Numbered from the stretch's first letter, positions 26,279 through 35,688 are shown. The stretch: DNA of 64,000 nucleotides from Nitrosarchaeum sp. (GCA_002737445.1 NSIR01000001.1:95288-159287); one strand, 5' to 3'. Notes: a model not told the origin generated them from the sequence alone. Numbers and translations are program-made.

Positions 26279-26479
26279 TTATTTTTTTAATTCTACTATA
26301 CTTTGAACACGACCAATTTTCCCGCTATCTAATTCAACTTTAATTCCATGCGGGTGAAAATTACTTGAAGTAAGAATTTTTTTTACCATTCCTAGAGTTA
26401 AATTTCCATTACGTTGATCTTGTTTTTGTATTACCTGAACTGTTGTTCCAATTTTGATTTTATCTCGTAAAGGTATCAT
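26279..26479 (-). CDS. ywbE: YwbE family protein (DUF2196)
   Basis: 66 residues matching YwbE: a KIGTTVQVIQKQDQRNG beta start, the diagnostic ILTSSNFHPHGIKVEL and GRVQSI. Fold is a small KOW/OB-like barrel; function is not established. The start lies 12 nt from a perfect palindrome that sits between a TATA-like box and the presumed start site. Confidence 0.85.
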   Translation of the reverse strand: MIPLRDKIKIGTTVQVIQKQDQRNGNLTLGMVKKILTSSNFHPHGIKVELDSGKIGRVQSIVELKK

Positions 26480-26490
26480 GATGATATTGA

Positions 26491-26502
26491 CACTGATCAG
26501 TG
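26491..26502. promoter_or_regulatory. ywbE: 12-bp palindrome in the ywbE promoter
   Basis: CACTGATCAGTG is a perfect palindrome 12-23 nt upstream of ATG 26479 (minus). A TATA-like GATTTAGAA occupies about 26503-26513, so the palindrome covers the space between TATA and transcription start, where a repressor would block initiation. Confidence 0.45.
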
Positions 26503-26561
26503 ATTCTAAATCTTTGTTTTAATAAAATAACGAAGTTTTGAGAGTTACTCAAAACAATCTA

Positions 26562-26975
26562 CTAATTTTGTCTGTGATTTTGGAAACATTCTCTGCAATA
26601 TACTGGTCTTTCGTCTCTTGGTTTGAATGGTATTTGACATTCATTTCCACAGTCACCACATGTTGCTGTAAACATTTCTCTTGGTCTATCATCTCTGCTA
26701 AACCTTGATCCTCTATCACTAGAACCTCTACCATAACTAGATCCTCTGTCGCTTGATCCTCTACCATAACTAGATCCTCTATCACTAGATCCTCTACCAT
26801 AGCTTGATCCGCCACCAAATCTAGATCCACCACTACGTGGTTCTGGCTTGTGTTTTTGGAAACATTCTCTGCAATATACTGGTCTGTCGTCTTTTGGTTT
26901 GAATGGTATTTGACATTCATTTCCACAGTCGCCACATGTTGCTTTGAACATTTCTCTTTCTCTATCGAACGGCAT
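26562..26975 (-). CDS. CxxC-x17-CxxC protein with duplicated zinc ribbon and Gly/Ser/Arg linker
   Basis: 137 residues. Two zinc ribbons of the CxxC-x17-CxxC type (Cys14/17/35/38 and Cys106/109/127/130) flank a low-complexity linker (about 45-95) with three 11-residue copies of GSSYGRGSSDR. The ribbons are nearly identical even in DNA. A single-ribbon relative is at 44395. Ribbon plus RGG-like linker suggests RNA or single-strand nucleic-acid binding, unproven. An overlapping frame (26549-26935) lacks this cysteine logic and is taken as a shadow. Confidence 0.85.
   Translation of the reverse strand: MPFDREREMFKATCGDCGNECQIPFKPKDDRPVYCRECFQKHKPEPRSGGSRFGGGSSYGRGSSDRGSSYGRGSSDRGSSYGRGSSDRGSRFSRDDRPREMFTATCGDCGNECQIPFKPRDERPVYCRECFQNHRQN
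26582..26682. repeat. Intragenic direct repeat, copy A (pair at 26858-26958)
   Basis: About 101 bp repeated at an offset of 276 bp with five mismatches by direct comparison (about 95% identity). The two copies encode the two zinc ribbons of the protein at 26562-26975. Between them are three 33-bp units encoding the Gly/Ser/Arg linker. Confidence 0.9.
26858..26958. repeat. Intragenic direct repeat, copy B
   Basis: Partner of copy A at 26582-26682; encodes the N-terminal zinc ribbon. Confidence 0.9.
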
Positions 26976-27119
26976 ATTTTACTAAATCCTGTTCAATTCG
27001 GCTGTTACTTAAACCGTTGTAAACTTGGTTTGAATCAAAGTTATGATTTAATTCCATTTTATCTACAATTTTCCTCCATTTGGCTATACACAAATAATTA
27101 TCATAAATCATGTTACACT

Positions 27120-27617
27120 GTGAAAGGATTACTAATGATTGGAGTATCTGGGTCAGGTAAAACTACCTGGGTTAATTTGAACAAGCAATACATTGCATGT
27201 TCTACTGATTCTATACTCGAAGAAAAAGCACAAAAAATGGGAATTTCTTATACTGAGGCATTTGATTATTTTCAGGATAAAAAAAAATTCGAATCAATTA
27301 CTGCAGCATTTTTTCAAAGTATACGTCAATGTATCAAAAATGATACAGATTTTGTTATAGATAGAACTCACTTGAAACGTCATATTCGCATGTCTTTGAT
27401 TAATGAATTAAAGACCATAGCTATGGAACATGGAAAACATTTAGAATTAAATGCAATTTGTTTTGAATTACCAAACAACATTATCTTTGAAAGATTAAAC
27501 ATTCGAGCAAAGGCAACTGGAAAAATTATCCCAAAAAATGTAATCCTTGATCAAATTAATTCATTTGATATACCTACAATTGATGAAGGATTTGATACAA
27601 TAGAGCGAATTACTTGA
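27120..27617 (+). CDS. P-loop kinase, polynucleotide-kinase-like (AAA_33)
   Basis: 165 residues from GTG 27120. Walker A GVSGSGKTTW at the very start, a STDS segment, the conserved DRTH after a VI strand (about residue 83), and an Arg-rich lid (RLNIRAKATGK). This is the arrangement of zeta-toxin/T4 PNK-like kinases that phosphorylate nucleic acid 5' ends or small molecules. The frame continues upstream to 26850 but would overlap the zinc-ribbon gene antisense and lacks protein character. Substrate unknown. Confidence 0.75.
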   Translation: MKGLLMIGVSGSGKTTWVNLNKQYIACSTDSILEEKAQKMGISYTEAFDYFQDKKKFESITAAFFQSIRQCIKNDTDFVIDRTHLKRHIRMSLINELKTIAMEHGKHLELNAICFELPNNIIFERLNIRAKATGKIIPKNVILDQINSFDIPTIDEGFDTIERIT

Positions 27618-27679
27618 TTTCAAGTTCAATACACTTGATTTAGGAATCATTAAGTATGCCTATTTTTTTAAAGTTGATC

Positions 27680-27769
27680 ATGGGATTAAAAGATATTCTT
27701 AGCAAATTCTGTATCATGAAAAGTGTCAGAAATAAAGCTAAATCTACAGAACCAGAAAAGAAAGATTAA
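27680..27769 (+). CDS. Possible 29-residue basic peptide
   Basis: MGLKDILSKF start, Lys-rich, ending EPEKKD. It has an ATG and sits alone in the 197-bp gap between the P-loop kinase and the convergent ureD. The TATA-like TTTTTTAAAG at 27664-27673 is too close for a classic leaderless start. May be real or chance. Confidence 0.25.
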   Translation: MGLKDILSKFCIMKSVRNKAKSTEPEKKD

Positions 27770-27814
27770 TTATAATTTTTATAACAATATAATTTAATTA
27801 ATAAATTTTTTTAT

Positions 27815-28732
27815 TCACGTTTTTCGTATTTCTTGAAAATCTGAATCCAATATTTGCTTTCTGACTATTTTTGTTACCTCATACACTAGTTTGAAAACGT
27901 CTCTTGTAGTATTTCCAATAATTCGTATAATGATTCCATTGTCTCTAGTCATTGTAGACCACCCGACTATTGTTTCTATATCGTTTTTTATTTTTTCTAA
28001 ATCCTGTATTATTTTTTCAACATGCGTATTTTTTGTAAGAATGTACATTGTCCCCAAAATTTGTTTTTTATCTAGTAATCCAAAATCCTGTAAATTCATT
28101 TTTTTGGGCTCAATTTTTGTATTATCTGTGAATCTTAATTCGCCTTGTTGATTTTTGGCTTGAGTCCTAAGATAGCATATATCATAATCAAAAATTTCAC
28201 CCATACCTATTCTTCCCGGACTTAGAATTTCTGAATAAACCAATGTGGCACTATCGTGAACTTTGAAATCAATTTCTTGATAAAATCTGGAATTTTTATA
28301 TGGAATTATTTGATCTGGAATAAATTCTAGATATGCACTATCCTCAAGTGAGACATGTATTTGCTGAATTGCATTACTTACATTCATGCCATACACTCTG
28401 GTTGCCCCCTGAGTAGTAATGTGTGCCAATGCATTTTTTTCCAAAATTATATCTATTGTATATGTATCCCCTTGCAAAATTCCCCCCGAACTTGAAACTA
28501 TATACACTTGAGTCATATTTGGTTGAAACTGATCATAGTGCATTTCTTTTTTAACCCCAAGTGGAAACATTGATTCTTTTTCTTTAATTCTTGTTTTCCC
28601 TGTAGATAATTCTACATCTAAAATTATTTTGAGTTTGCCATTTTTTCCAATTTTATCTACTCCCAACTGTTCTACATTTTCATTATGCTGAATTATTTCA
28701 TCTGAAAATTCATCTGTCTTTAATTTAGTCAA
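27815..28732 (-). CDS. ureD: Urease accessory protein UreD (UreH)
   Basis: 305 residues. UreD binds apo-urease and with UreF and UreG inserts the nickel centre. Family motifs seen: PLGVKKEMHYD, YIVSSSGGILQGD, HITTQGATRVYG and PYKNSRFYQE. It is the last gene of the minus-strand accessory run ureE-ureF-ureG-ureD, 1 nt after ureG. Confidence 0.92.
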   Translation of the reverse strand: MTKLKTDEFSDEIIQHNENVEQLGVDKIGKNGKLKIILDVELSTGKTRIKEKESMFPLGVKKEMHYDQFQPNMTQVYIVSSSGGILQGDTYTIDIILEKNALAHITTQGATRVYGMNVSNAIQQIHVSLEDSAYLEFIPDQIIPYKNSRFYQEIDFKVHDSATLVYSEILSPGRIGMGEIFDYDICYLRTQAKNQQGELRFTDNTKIEPKKMNLQDFGLLDKKQILGTMYILTKNTHVEKIIQDLEKIKNDIETIVGWSTMTRDNGIIIRIIGNTTRDVFKLVYEVTKIVRKQILDSDFQEIRKT

Positions 28733-28733
28733 T

Positions 28734-29402
28734 TTATGATTCCTTTGGATTTTTTATTTCATGTATTTTTGGAATGCTATCAAATAAAAGATCTCGAATT
28801 ATATGCTCTGATACATTATCTATTCCCGTATTGTCTTTACAATTTACAAATACGTGCGGTTTTTCTTTACGAATTTTTACCGCATCGTTTTGCATTACTT
28901 TTAGGTCTGCACCAACATTTGGTGCAAGATCAATTTTGTTTATCACTAGTAAATCACAACTTTCTATTCCCAACCCACCCTTTCTTGGATATTTGTCTCC
29001 TCCTGCAACATCAATTATGTAAATCGTGTAATCTGCAAGACTTGGACTAAATGTAGTTGTAATGTTATCTCCTCCACTTTCAATAATTATCATATCAATT
29101 TCCTGGTGTTTTTCTTCCATTTCTTCAATTACTGATATGTTAATTGACGGGTCTTCTCTAATTGCTGTGTGTGGGCAACCCCCCGTCGCAATGCCGATAA
29201 CTAGATTTTCTGGCATTAGTCCTCTTTCTGTTGCCAGATTTTTCCGCATTCTATCTGCGTCCTCTTTTGAAATAACGTCATTTGAAATTATACTAATACA
29301 ATAGCCCTTGGCTGCCAATACTGGAACTATTTTTTCAATTAACATGCTTTTACCTGAACCTACAGGACCTCCAATTCCTAATCGTGGTATTCTTTTAGTC
29401 AT
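28734..29402 (-). CDS. ureG: Urease accessory GTPase UreG
   Basis: 222 residues. SIMIBI-class GTPase that delivers nickel to urease. P-loop GGPVGSGKS at the N-terminus, the ISNDVISKEDADRM segment, the nickel CPH motif (GGCPHTA), the ESGGDN switch and the NKIDLAP base-recognition motif. It follows ureF by 16 nt. Confidence 0.95.
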   Translation of the reverse strand: MTKRIPRLGIGGPVGSGKSMLIEKIVPVLAAKGYCISIISNDVISKEDADRMRKNLATERGLMPENLVIGIATGGCPHTAIREDPSINISVIEEMEEKHQEIDMIIIESGGDNITTTFSPSLADYTIYIIDVAGGDKYPRKGGLGIESCDLLVINKIDLAPNVGADLKVMQNDAVKIRKEKPHVFVNCKDNTGIDNVSEHIIRDLLFDSIPKIHEIKNPKES

Positions 29403-29418
29403 TTACAAAAATTCCCAT

Positions 29419-30123
29419 TTAGGTAATAAACATCTTGGAATCAATTTTTTCATGGTGCATTTGTAAAATTTCAAAGTGAGGTGCAAATTGCCAAATATCT
29501 TTTGTAGATTTATCCAAATTCTCAGTTACCATTTGAGTGATTACTGGTTTTAATTTGTGAATTATTTTTTGAGATTGAATATGATCTATAATTCCCATTC
29601 TTGAGGCAGCCCCAACTATACTTGTAATAAATCCATAAAGAAACATCAAACTTGCCTTTTGAGAATTTAATTTCAAGGCACTTGCACAAAGCCCAAAGCT
29701 TACACAATAAGCTCCACTTATGATTCCTTTTTTACAAAATGCTATGTATTTTTCTAGTATTTCGTCATTTAGAAATTCATTTACACATTTTGCTAATTGA
29801 ATTCCACTTCTTCTTGATGCATCTCTTGTCTCTTTGATATTTTTCATTGAATTTATTTTTTCATCTATTTCTAGTATTTTTTCAAATTCTTTAAGATTTG
29901 CAAATTTTAATGCATTTATCATTACTATCAAATCTGCAGGACACACTTGCTGTTTTAATTGAGTTTGTATAATTTGTATAATTTCAATTTCGGTGATTTT
30001 TTTATTATTTTGAAAAATAATTTCAAGTCCATTTGAATTTGCATATAGTCCAGTTGGAAAAAATGAATCTGATAACTGCATCATTGCCAAATCATTATGC
30101 ATATCCTCAATGCTCATGGACAT
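29419..30123 (-). CDS. ureF: Urease accessory protein UreF
   Basis: 234 residues, all-helical. QLSDSFFPTGLYANSNGLE is the conserved N-terminal block of UreF, which regulates UreG in the maturation complex. The start ATG 30123 overlaps the 3' end of ureE by 17 nt; a second ATG is two codons later. Confidence 0.9.
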   Translation of the reverse strand: MSMSIEDMHNDLAMMQLSDSFFPTGLYANSNGLEIIFQNNKKITEIEIIQIIQTQLKQQVCPADLIVMINALKFANLKEFEKILEIDEKINSMKNIKETRDASRRSGIQLAKCVNEFLNDEILEKYIAFCKKGIISGAYCVSFGLCASALKLNSQKASLMFLYGFITSIVGAASRMGIIDHIQSQKIIHKLKPVITQMVTENLDKSTKDIWQFAPHFEILQMHHEKIDSKMFIT

Positions 30124-30589
30124 TCATTCTCTGGTCTGGTATGTAGATTTTTTCCTCTACTTGCAATTCTATTTTTTCAATTATTGGATGCAGTAATTTC
30201 TCAAAAACTTCCAATTCTGAATCTGCCTGAATTGGAAAGGTCATGGTTTTATTTTGAATTGAAATTGGTCTATGTCTATTTCCAATTATATGTCCTAGTA
30301 AGACCCAAATTTCAAATGAATCCTCATTAATTTTTACTGTAATGACTTTTTCCGGACTTTGATAAATGACTATGAATGTATTTTCATGTCTAAAAATATC
30401 TCCATGATTCAATTTGGAACCGCGTTCCAATATTATGGATACATCGGTTCCTTTGTCTGTTCTTCTGCGGATTCTATTTTTTTCTAAATCATTACGTGAA
30501 ATTTCTAATTTTTCAAATGGTTTCCCACTTAGACCCTCGGCACCATTTTGCGTAAACATATTTCCTATACTTGATACTAGTTCTAACAC
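30107..30589 (-). CDS. ureE: Urease accessory nickel chaperone UreE
   Basis: 160 residues. UreE hands nickel to UreG. Visible are the RRRTDKGTDVSI N-terminal block, the metal-site GHIIGNRHRPI and a short C-terminal tail with two His. The tail is much poorer in His than in Klebsiella UreE, so storage capacity is small. The start is GTG. It opens the accessory run, divergent from ureA by 82 bp. Confidence 0.9.
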   Translation of the reverse strand: MLELVSSIGNMFTQNGAEGLSGKPFEKLEISRNDLEKNRIRRRTDKGTDVSIILERGSKLNHGDIFRHENTFIVIYQSPEKVITVKINEDSFEIWVLLGHIIGNRHRPISIQNKTMTFPIQADSELEVFEKLLHPIIEKIELQVEEKIYIPDQRMNVHEH

Positions 30590-30640
30590 GGAAAATCTAT
30601 TGTGTTCTTCAAGTTATCTTTTCGTATTTTTTCATTCAAG

Positions 30641-30649
30641 TAATAAATA
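30641..30649 (+). promoter_or_regulatory. ureA: TATA-like box for ureABC
   Basis: TAATAAATA, centred about 27 nt before ATG 30672, in the 82-bp divergent ureE/ureA spacer. Leaderless spacing. No matching strong box was seen for ureE. Confidence 0.5.
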
Positions 30650-30671
30650 GAACAATTTTCTATCTAGTTTT

Positions 30672-30974
30672 ATGATGTTCACTCCTAAAGATCTTGATAA
30701 ATTATCTATTTTTACTGCCGCACAATTAGCACAAAGACGTAAGCAAAGGGGTTTGAAATTAAATCACCCAGAGGCGGTGGCAATAATTACTGATCACATT
30801 CTTGAAGGGGCAAGAGATGGAAAAACTGTCTCTGAACTTATGATCTCTGGAAATAAAGTACTGAAAAAAGATGAGGTTTTACCTGGTGTATCTGAATTAA
30901 TTCATACGATTCAAGTTGAAGCTACATTTAATGATGGTACAAAACTTGTAACTGTTCACAATCCTATTGTATGA
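30672..30974 (+). CDS. ureA: Urease gamma subunit
   Basis: 100 residues. The small helical UreA subunit packs in the (UreABC)3 urease trimer. Conserved features: [32 protein letters not shown] and the [17 protein letters not shown] end. It is separate from ureB here, as in many bacteria and unlike fused forms. It starts 3 nt before ureB. Confidence 0.97.
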   Translation: MMFTPKDLDKLSIFTAAQLAQRRKQRGLKLNHPEAVAIITDHILEGARDGKTVSELMISGNKVLKKDEVLPGVSELIHTIQVEATFNDGTKLVTVHNPIV

Positions 30975-30977
30975 GAT

Positions 30978-31337
30978 ATGATTCCTGGAGAATATTTTAT
31001 TTCAGATATACCAATTATCGCAAATGAAAATAGACAAACTGTAAAAATTCTTGTAACAAGTACTGGTGATAGACCAATTCAAGTTGGCTCTCACACCCAT
31101 TTTTTTGAGGTAAACAAAGCCCTCTCTTTTGTACGAAAAAATTCTTATGGATTTCATCTAAATATAGCATCTGGAACTTCAATTAGATTTGAACCAGGTG
31201 ATACTCGAGAAGTAGAACTGGTAGAATATGCTGGAAAAAAAATTGTCTTTGGATTTTCTGGACTAGTCAATGGTAAATTAAATGAAAAATATGATGAGGC
31301 ATTACGTAAAGCAAAGGAAATGGGTTTTAAATCATGA
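30978..31337 (+). CDS. ureB: Urease beta subunit
   Basis: 119 residues, beta-rich. IPGEYFISD start, the [11 protein letters not shown] block and the [17 protein letters not shown]-like segment are typical of UreB. Its 3' end overlaps ureC by 4 nt (ATGA), so the subunits are co-translated. Confidence 0.97.
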   Translation: MIPGEYFISDIPIIANENRQTVKILVTSTGDRPIQVGSHTHFFEVNKALSFVRKNSYGFHLNIASGTSIRFEPGDTREVELVEYAGKKIVFGFSGLVNGKLNEKYDEALRKAKEMGFKS

Positions 31338-33046
31338 CTTTAAAAATACCTAGAAAAACATACGTTGATCTTTTTGGTCCAACTACCGGTGATAAGATTC
31401 GACTGGCTGACACTGATTTGATAATTGAAATTGAAAAAGATCTTTTGGTATATGGTGATGAAGTAGTTTTTGGCGGAGGAAAAAGTGCTAGAGACGGTTC
31501 AGGTCAAGCAAGTGGTGTAACTCGAGAAAATTCTCTTGATCTTGTAATTACGAATGCAATCATTATGGATCCGATTTTAGGCATAATTAAGGCCGATATT
31601 GGAATTAAAGATGGAATTATAGTTGGTATCGGTAATGCCGGAAATCCTGACATTATGGATAAAATTGATATGATTATTTCCTCAAACACTGAAATAATTT
31701 CCGGGGAACACACAATTTGCACTCCTGGTACAATTGATACACACATTCATTTTATTTCTCCACAACAAGCAACACATGCAATTTGTAGTGGCACAACTAC
31801 AATGATTGGTGGTGGGACTGGACCTGCTGATGGTACAAATGCCACAACATGTACTCCAGGTTCTTGGAATATTCAAAGAATGATAGAGGCAGTTGATGAA
31901 CTTCCACTAAATTTTGGTTTTTTGGCAAAAGGAAATGATTCTCAAGAAATTGCATTAATGGATCAAATCAAAGCTGGTGCATGTGGTTTAAAATTACATG
32001 AAGATTGGGGAACAACTCCTGCAACAATTGATGCTGCATTACGTGTTGCAGATAAAACTGATACGCAAGTTGCAATTCACACTGACACATTAAATGAATG
32101 TGGATATGTTGATGATACAATCAATGCGATAAATGGTAGAACAATTCACACATATCATACAGAAGGTGCAGGGGGAGGACATGCACCAGATATTATGAAA
32201 ATTGCTGGTGAGAAAAATGTTTTACCATCATCTACAAATCCTACAAGACCATTTACTGTAAACACTTTATCTGAACATTTGGATATGATGATTGTTTGCC
32301 ACCATCTAAATCCTGCAGTTCCTGAAGACATATCTTTTGCAGAATCCAGAATTCGCGGTGAGACAATTGCAGCTGAAGATGTCTTGCATGATATTGGGGC
32401 ACTTAGTATGATGTCCTCTGATAGCCAAGCAATGGGAAGAGTAGGTGAGGTTACAACAAGAAATTGGCAAACTGCAGATAAAATGAAAAAAATGAAAGGT
32501 AGATTGACTGAAGAATCTGGAGAAAATGATAATTTTAGAGTAAAACGATATCTTGCAAAAATAACTATAAACCCTGCAATAACTCATGGAATTTCTCATA
32601 TTGTAGGATCACTGGAGATTGGAAAAATGGCTGACATTGTAATTTGGACGCCACAATTTTTTGGCATTAAACCCAAATTAATTATCAAAGGTGGAATGAT
32701 TGCATATTCATTAATGGGTGATCCAAACGCCTCAATTCCACCAGCCGAGCCTGTATCTTATAGACCAATGTTTGGTTCAATGGGTGGTGCAAAATATTCT
32801 ACATCTGTCACGTTTACCTCACAATTAGCAATTGATCATGGATTGTCCTCAAAAATTAAAATTGGCAAGAAATTGGTTCCCGTAAAAAACTGTAGAAATA
32901 TTAGTAAAAAAGATATGATTTACAATAATTCTACGCCTAAAATTGAGATAAATCCGGAAACATATGAGGTACGAGTTGATGGAAAAATAATTACAGTCGA
33001 CCCAGCAGATACTGTATCTCTTGCAAGATTGTATAATTTATTTTAA
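31334..33046 (+). CDS. ureC: Urease alpha (catalytic) subunit
   Basis: 570 residues, full length. Hydrolyses urea to ammonia and carbamate at a binuclear nickel site. Nickel ligands are visible: His137 and His139 (THIHF), carbamylated Lys220 (GLKLHED), His249, His275 and Asp363. The catalytic flap VCHHL carries Cys322 and His323. No catalytic residue is missing, so the enzyme should be active. Ammonia would feed ammonia oxidation and assimilation, and CO2 would feed carbon fixation, given the inferred lifestyle. Confidence 0.98.
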   Translation: MTLKIPRKTYVDLFGPTTGDKIRLADTDLIIEIEKDLLVYGDEVVFGGGKSARDGSGQASGVTRENSLDLVITNAIIMDPILGIIKADIGIKDGIIVGIGNAGNPDIMDKIDMIISSNTEIISGEHTICTPGTIDTHIHFISPQQATHAICSGTTTMIGGGTGPADGTNATTCTPGSWNIQRMIEAVDELPLNFGFLAKGNDSQEIALMDQIKAGACGLKLHEDWGTTPATIDAALRVADKTDTQVAIHTDTLNECGYVDDTINAINGRTIHTYHTEGAGGGHAPDIMKIAGEKNVLPSSTNPTRPFTVNTLSEHLDMMIVCHHLNPAVPEDISFAESRIRGETIAAEDVLHDIGALSMMSSDSQAMGRVGEVTTRNWQTADKMKKMKGRLTEESGENDNFRVKRYLAKITINPAITHGISHIVGSLEIGKMADIVIWTPQFFGIKPKLIIKGGMIAYSLMGDPNASIPPAEPVSYRPMFGSMGGAKYSTSVTFTSQLAIDHGLSSKIKIGKKLVPVKNCRNISKKDMIYNNSTPKIEINPETYEVRVDGKIITVDPADTVSLARLYNLF

Positions 33047-33070
33047 TTTTATTTTTTAAAATTAAATTAT

Positions 33071-33110
33071 CTTTTTTTTTACATTTTTTTTTTTTTTATT
33101 ATTATTATTT
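33071..33110 (+). terminator. Poly-T termination region after ureC
   Basis: Two long T tracts (about 33072-33080 and 33084-33097) follow the ureC stop without a hairpin, as expected for archaeal intrinsic termination. It separates ureABC from the transporter promoter. Confidence 0.6.
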
Positions 33111-33171
33111 TGTGCCTAGATGCAAAAATAAAAAAACGCGATCTTGATTTTTATTTATATATGACTCAATG

Positions 33172-33178
33172 TTTATAT
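33172..33178 (+). promoter_or_regulatory. TATA box for the urea transporter gene
   Basis: TTTATAT centred about 26 nt before ATG 33201; the transporter has its own promoter. Confidence 0.6.
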
Positions 33179-33200
33179 GCAATCTGATTAACGAGTTTTA

Positions 33201-35156
33201 ATGAAAAAATCTTTTGCACTTTCCATTGCATTTCTTTCAGTAATTTCTATTATCGCGTTATCTTCAACTCAAATGATTTATGGTGATAGCGGTATTGCAC
33301 CAGTTTTAGATGAATCCGTAGGTTGGTTTATCGTAGTTGGATTGGGTGCAGTTTTTGCAATTGTAATTTCTGCTGAAATCAAAATCGAAGAAAAATATCT
33401 CGGTGTTAAAGAAACATCCGAATGGTTCAACACTGCAGGTAGAACAATCAAAACCGGTTTAACTGCAGCTGCAATTGTTTCTGCTTGGACATGGGCAGCC
33501 ACATTATTACAATCATCTACAGTCGCTTATCTATATGGAATCAGTGGACCATTTTGGTACGCTGCAGGCGCATCAATTCAAGTTCTATTATTTGGTATTT
33601 TGGCAATTGAATTAAAACGTAAAGCACCAAACGCACACACTTTCCTTGAAATTATTCGCGCAAGATTTGGAAATGGCACTCACAAAGTTTTCTTGATATT
33701 TGCATTAATGACAAACATGATTGTAACTGCAATGTTACTCCTTGGTGGTTCAGCAGTAGTCAATGGATTAACTGGTATGAATATTTCACTTGCAGCATTT
33801 ATGATTCCAATAGGTGTCATGATTTACACTGTAGTTGGAGGACTAAAGGCTACTTTTATTGCAGATTATCTACACACTATAGTAATATTTAGTGTAATCT
33901 TGATATTTGTAACAACTGTTTATGTTACAAGTGACATCACTGGTGGTGTTTCTGGAATGTATGATAAACTAGTTGCAGCAGCTGCATTACACCCAGTTGA
34001 AGGCAACGCTGCTGGCGCATTTCTTACTATGGCTTCCTTGGGAGGTTTGATGTTTGGTATCATTAACATTGTTGGTAACTTTGGAACTGTATTTGTAGAC
34101 CAAGCATATTGGCAACGAGCAATTGCAGCAAGACCATCCTCAACTGTTAAAGGCTTCTTACTAGGAGGCGCATGTTGGTTTGCAATTCCATTTACACTTG
34201 CAACAACTATGGGGCTGACGGCGGTCGCGTTAAACGTCGATTTAACTCCAGCAGCTGTACAAATGGGTCTAGTAGTTCCAACTGCCGCATCAGTATTAAT
34301 GGGTCCAGTTGGCGCAATTTTGGTATTATCAATGTTATTCATGGCTGTAACTTCTGCAGGATCTGCTGAACTTATCGCAGTATCTTCTTTAATTACTTAT
34401 GACGTTTATCGAACTTACAAGAATCCAAACGCAACTGGCAAACAACTTTTGAAAGTATCAAGGGCGACGATAGTTGTATTTGGTTTAGGTATGGGTGGAT
34501 TGGCAGTAATCTTGCTAGCAATGGGATTAAGTCTCGGCTTTGTCTATCTTGCAATGGGAATCTTGATTGGTTCTGCTGTAATTCCAATTGCACTAACAAT
34601 ACTATGGAAGAAAACAAATGGCATGGCTGCAACTGCAGGTGCTATAATTGGATTACTTGTTGCACTAGCCACATGGGTAGGTGTTGCAGTATCTCTACCA
34701 CAATACGGTGGTCAAGTTAATCTTGCAAGTCTTGGTGATAATTATTCAATGCTATTTGGAAACATTGCAGGAATTCTTGTTGGCGGCTTGGTTGTAATTG
34801 CTGGCAGTGTTGGTAAATCTACTAAATTCGAATGGGCTGATATTAAATCTAAATTAACTCTAGTTGAACAATCTGATTCTCAACTAGAAGCATCAGAACA
34901 CGATGAGGCAACTCTAAAGAAAGCATATTCATTTAGTGTAAAAGGCGGTGGACTTATGACCCTCGTACTAGTTGTATTCTGGCCTTTACCATTGTTCTTT
35001 TCAAACTATGTATTTGATTTGGGCGCATACAACTTGTGGGTAGGAATCTCTATGCTTTGGGTAGGTATAGCATCAGCATTCATCATATTCTTGCCAATAA
35101 TTGACGGAAGAAAATCAATCGCCCAAGTATTAAGTGGTAAAAAACAAACTTCGTGA
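33201..35156 (+). CDS. dur3: Sodium/solute symporter family urea transporter (DUR3-like)
   Basis: 651 residues with about 14-15 hydrophobic segments including an N-terminal signal-like helix. SSS-family features: SEWFNTAGRTIKTGLTAAAIVSAWTWAA-type helix 1 region, YGISGPFWYAAG, and a helix 8 region with VTSAGSAELIAVSS. The DUR3 type takes up urea with a cation. The position directly after ureC supports urea as the substrate. It has its own promoter and probably carries the next gene (7-nt gap). Confidence 0.88.
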   Translation: MKKSFALSIAFLSVISIIALSSTQMIYGDSGIAPVLDESVGWFIVVGLGAVFAIVISAEIKIEEKYLGVKETSEWFNTAGRTIKTGLTAAAIVSAWTWAATLLQSSTVAYLYGISGPFWYAAGASIQVLLFGILAIELKRKAPNAHTFLEIIRARFGNGTHKVFLIFALMTNMIVTAMLLLGGSAVVNGLTGMNISLAAFMIPIGVMIYTVVGGLKATFIADYLHTIVIFSVILIFVTTVYVTSDITGGVSGMYDKLVAAAALHPVEGNAAGAFLTMASLGGLMFGIINIVGNFGTVFVDQAYWQRAIAARPSSTVKGFLLGGACWFAIPFTLATTMGLTAVALNVDLTPAAVQMGLVVPTAASVLMGPVGAILVLSMLFMAVTSAGSAELIAVSSLITYDVYRTYKNPNATGKQLLKVSRATIVVFGLGMGGLAVILLAMGLSLGFVYLAMGILIGSAVIPIALTILWKKTNGMAATAGAIIGLLVALATWVGVAVSLPQYGGQVNLASLGDNYSMLFGNIAGILVGGLVVIAGSVGKSTKFEWADIKSKLTLVEQSDSQLEASEHDEATLKKAYSFSVKGGGLMTLVLVVFWPLPLFFSNYVFDLGAYNLWVGISMLWVGIASAFIIFLPIIDGRKSIAQVLSGKKQTS

Positions 35157-35163
35157 TAGTTAG

Positions 35164-35688
35164 ATGACCTCTTGTTCTGGGTGTGGTCAAGTATTAGGTT
35201 TTAAAAAATACAAATTTAATCGCATGTGGCGAATTGCAGGTTCCTATTGTAAATCTTGCATGTTGGAAGTTGGTAAAGATTTTGATAAACACGGTAGGCT
35301 AACTATTCCAAAACATGAATGCGCTTTATGTCATGGAGAATTTTTTTATCTCAAATCACTTTGGCAAGAAAAACAACAAAACAATTACTGTGATGTATGT
35401 CATCTTGCAGTATCTAGTGGTGCAATTCCAAGTATACATAAAGGAAACATTACTGCTCCAGTTACACAAAAAATTCCAGTAGTCATGGCAATATTTGCCG
35501 GATTGGGTGTTTTAATGATGGTATTGGGATTGGTTTTCACACTAATGATATCTCCTGGTAGTGATCAAAATATTGTAAACATTATGTTTGGTGCAGTCAC
35601 AACTGGATTGGGATTTGTTTTATTTAGAAAAACAATGAAATCACGCAGTTTGCTTGTAAACAAGATTTCATCTGAGGATTTAAGATAA
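35164..35688 (+). CDS. Zinc-motif and membrane protein linked to the urea transporter
   Basis: 174 residues: CSGCG at the start with CKSC about 25 residues later, then CALCHGE with CDVCH, two likely zinc ribbons facing the cytoplasm. Two transmembrane helices follow (about 107-129 and 137-155) and a basic tail. It begins 7 nt after the transporter stop, so it is probably co-transcribed. It may regulate or assemble the transporter, but no function is known. Confidence 0.7.
   Translation: MTSCSGCGQVLGFKKYKFNRMWRIAGSYCKSCMLEVGKDFDKHGRLTIPKHECALCHGEFFYLKSLWQEKQQNNYCDVCHLAVSSGAIPSIHKGNITAPVTQKIPVVMAIFAGLGVLMMVLGLVFTLMISPGSDQNIVNIMFGAVTTGLGFVLFRKTMKSRSLLVNKISSEDLR

Noticed and set aside
26549-26935. 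128-residue frame overlapping the zinc-ribbon gene
   Set aside because: Same strand, other frame; it is repetitive Asp/Glu/Val sequence produced by the repeats and lacks the paired cysteines.
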